Shown here in pieces: positions 63,801 through 64,000 of a DNA stretch of 64,000 nucleotides. The stretch spans positions 5,002,665 to 5,066,664 of the forward strand of contig NZ_LGHP01000001.1 of NCBI RefSeq assembly GCF_001280845.1, given 5' to 3'. The position numbers and the translations under genes are program-made. Source of the stretch: Bacillus sp. FJAT-28004 (GTDB lineage: Bacteria > Bacillota > Bacilli > Paenibacillales > Paenibacillaceae). The notes beneath the pieces are model-generated. The model did no database searches and was not told where the DNA came from. It saw only the letters and a list, made by a program, of their open reading frames with translations. Numbering within the stretch: position 1 is the first letter of the stretch; each line of letters opens with the position of its first letter.

Positions 63801-64000
63801 TTGCCCAGATTGATATATTGTTTACTCGCACTAGTAGAGCTTAGGGAAAGGGCTTGTCCAATTCTTCCAGGGACGTAAGTAGGAGTGCCGACGACGGTAG
63901 CCGTGAGATTGCTGGCGGAGCTGTCATTGGTATTGTTCTCAAAGCTGAAATTTGCGTGCAGATCGGCATTTACAACAGCTGCAAAAGCAGTCTGGCTCAG
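60836..64000 (-). CDS. Secreted LamG-cohesin-phosphodiesterase-cohesin-dockerin protein (5' partial)
   Basis: The frame stays open to the window end. The visible N-terminus LSQTAFA looks like the end of a signal peptide, so little is missing. Domains in order: LamG-like sandwich (about 120-200 residues), a cohesin-type domain, a dockerin-like segment DMNKDSHITIGDIAL, an alkaline-phosphatase-superfamily phosphodiesterase, a second cohesin-type domain (SFHYDPNVFEYV), and a C-terminal type-I dockerin with two calcium loops (DQNHDGKVSISDLAL and DVNNDGVIDLLDLIL). Phosphodiesterase motifs are VIGIDGAG, LPTVSSPNWGAM with a Ser nucleophile, DDVDGVGHS, TADHGGG and TAHGQDSP. It would act outside the cell on phosphodiester or nucleotide substrates. 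Confidence 0.82.
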   Translation of the reverse strand: MSQTAFAAVVNADLHANFSFENNTNDSSASNLTATVVGTPTYVPGRIGQALSLSSTSASKQYINLGKPSQLQFGVDKSFSFSFWVKSSGVDSDPSILSNKDWNSGTNVGYNLSLHSDKKMRWNFNTAGGTRIDADIPNVANGSWHHIVVSHDRTLGRVDFYKDGVPVAVSTSNGTKYNNIASAISITGRTGTIDSGLSTMIGNDGTGNYSAALEAQLDEVLILNRAVTAEEVTEIFNSAPPIVVSDKFNGTLKFVGATETATGTEFKQMLDLRTPTMTSAIDSASVEIAYDSNKFTFSRATKATKVDTSTPGIVKLELPAGSVYNKTNPLEFAASTLSDVYFFAKDISGQGTIQVTSADFYTGGNKYVKETLNTPAQTVQIHTKAAEDMNKDSHITIGDIALAQGNSVQELTAIADKVKYMPYKRVVVIGIDGAGISVSKDAPYWETPNSVKETVGSRLNIPALRGIIENGAASYSVTTTLPTVSSPNWGAMINGVDYSKHQIDNTISATNTYSETSPYPSVFKKLRQQFPETKLAAFTTWSNIIKGHIEPSLGAEGYSASDKANVDAFAQYTADGRAYDASLIFFQLDDVDGVGHSLGFYTKDYYAKLMETDKLVKTIYDSLSSKNLLDDTLILMTADHGGGTEKADHTLGSATAHGQDSPLAKTVFIAANGRTVATDVGKEKLLQGGTTKDIAATILAALEVDSPIGDSKTIDGMFIPQKDQNKPDAPNLQLTKIVDISSKALKGYELAVSHLSTDAKALDIELETGDLTVQTIKPLQAGVTVLRNESANGKTRIVLSADSVISPDQPIVRLVTQSQNDGASAALHQAMIASAHGNESLPNFTSSVKEEGAETSGPTAVLEGKTSVVAGSTFTIKLGLNDVSDNVYAQDISFHYDPNVFEYVASRSLLPKVQIVNTIHDENGKIRLILASEGVENAVTGSKQVVELTFKAKETQTVITGKVTAESILISNGESEVNAAPHTLNIQVSPKEITNPADQNHDGKVSISDLALIVIHYGKGTGAADWEQIKQTDVNNDGVIDLLDLILVARSIVE

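Overview
The window looks like chromosome of a spore-forming Firmicute of the Paenibacillus/Cohnella type. Supporting signs are strong GGAGG-type ribosome binding sites with frequent GTG and TTG starts, LplB/YtcP/LipO-type CUT1 sugar importers paired with YesM/YesN or large AraC sensor-regulators, a YjcZ-family sporulation microprotein, Ku with an ATP-dependent ligase, and a SigO-YvrJ-RsoA split sigma factor operon. No rRNA, tRNA, CRISPR array or insertion sequence was seen.

Layout. 1-3.8 kb: rsgA (5' end outside the window), an MFS drug exporter behind a two-operator promoter, and an EamA exporter divergent from a MocR-type regulator. 5.4-7.7 kb: an AT-rich lipoprotein with a putative glycosidase barrel. 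7.8-10.5 kb: a metal-related operon (Tat-exported multicopper oxidase, ZIP transporter with an extracytoplasmic domain, TatA). 10.5-12.7 kb: a Zn/Cd-type P1B-ATPase behind an ArsR-type operator. 12.9-20.8 kb: an AT-rich four-gene operon with two membrane-anchored paralogous glycosidase-like proteins, a membrane HEAT-repeat protein and a processive GT2 synthase, probably a synthase-dependent exopolysaccharide system.

21-35.6 kb: a CUT1 importer with three cre-like CcpA sites, an AraC-type membrane sensor, and a cytoplasmic catabolic operon (two GH29 alpha-L-fucosidases, a sugar isomerase-like protein, a CBM9-like protein, a double transglutaminase-like protein and a GH18 enzyme). 38.5-52.7 kb: a YesM/YesN two-component system, a second CUT1 importer, GH125 and GH38 alpha-mannosidases and a large GH-A glycosidase. 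The two clusters together suggest uptake and intracellular dismantling of fucosylated, mannose-rich glycans such as N-glycans or glycopeptides. The transglutaminase-like protein, which shares GRCGE...HxW motifs with cytosolic peptide:N-glycanases, is the most interesting candidate for an undescribed step.

Between the clusters lie a Ku/ligase end-joining pair behind a sigma-G-like promoter and two small hypothetical genes. 52.9-57.6 kb: a YolD-like protein, an M29 aminopeptidase, and a PhoX-like protein followed by tatA and tatC. 57.6-60 kb: an ImmA/IrrE protease and Xre repressor, a regulatory region with three matching 13-bp operators and two face-to-face promoters, and the SigO-YvrJ-RsoA operon. 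60-64 kb: a PH-domain protein, a YjcZ microprotein, and a large secreted LamG-cohesin-phosphodiesterase-cohesin-dockerin protein cut by the window end.
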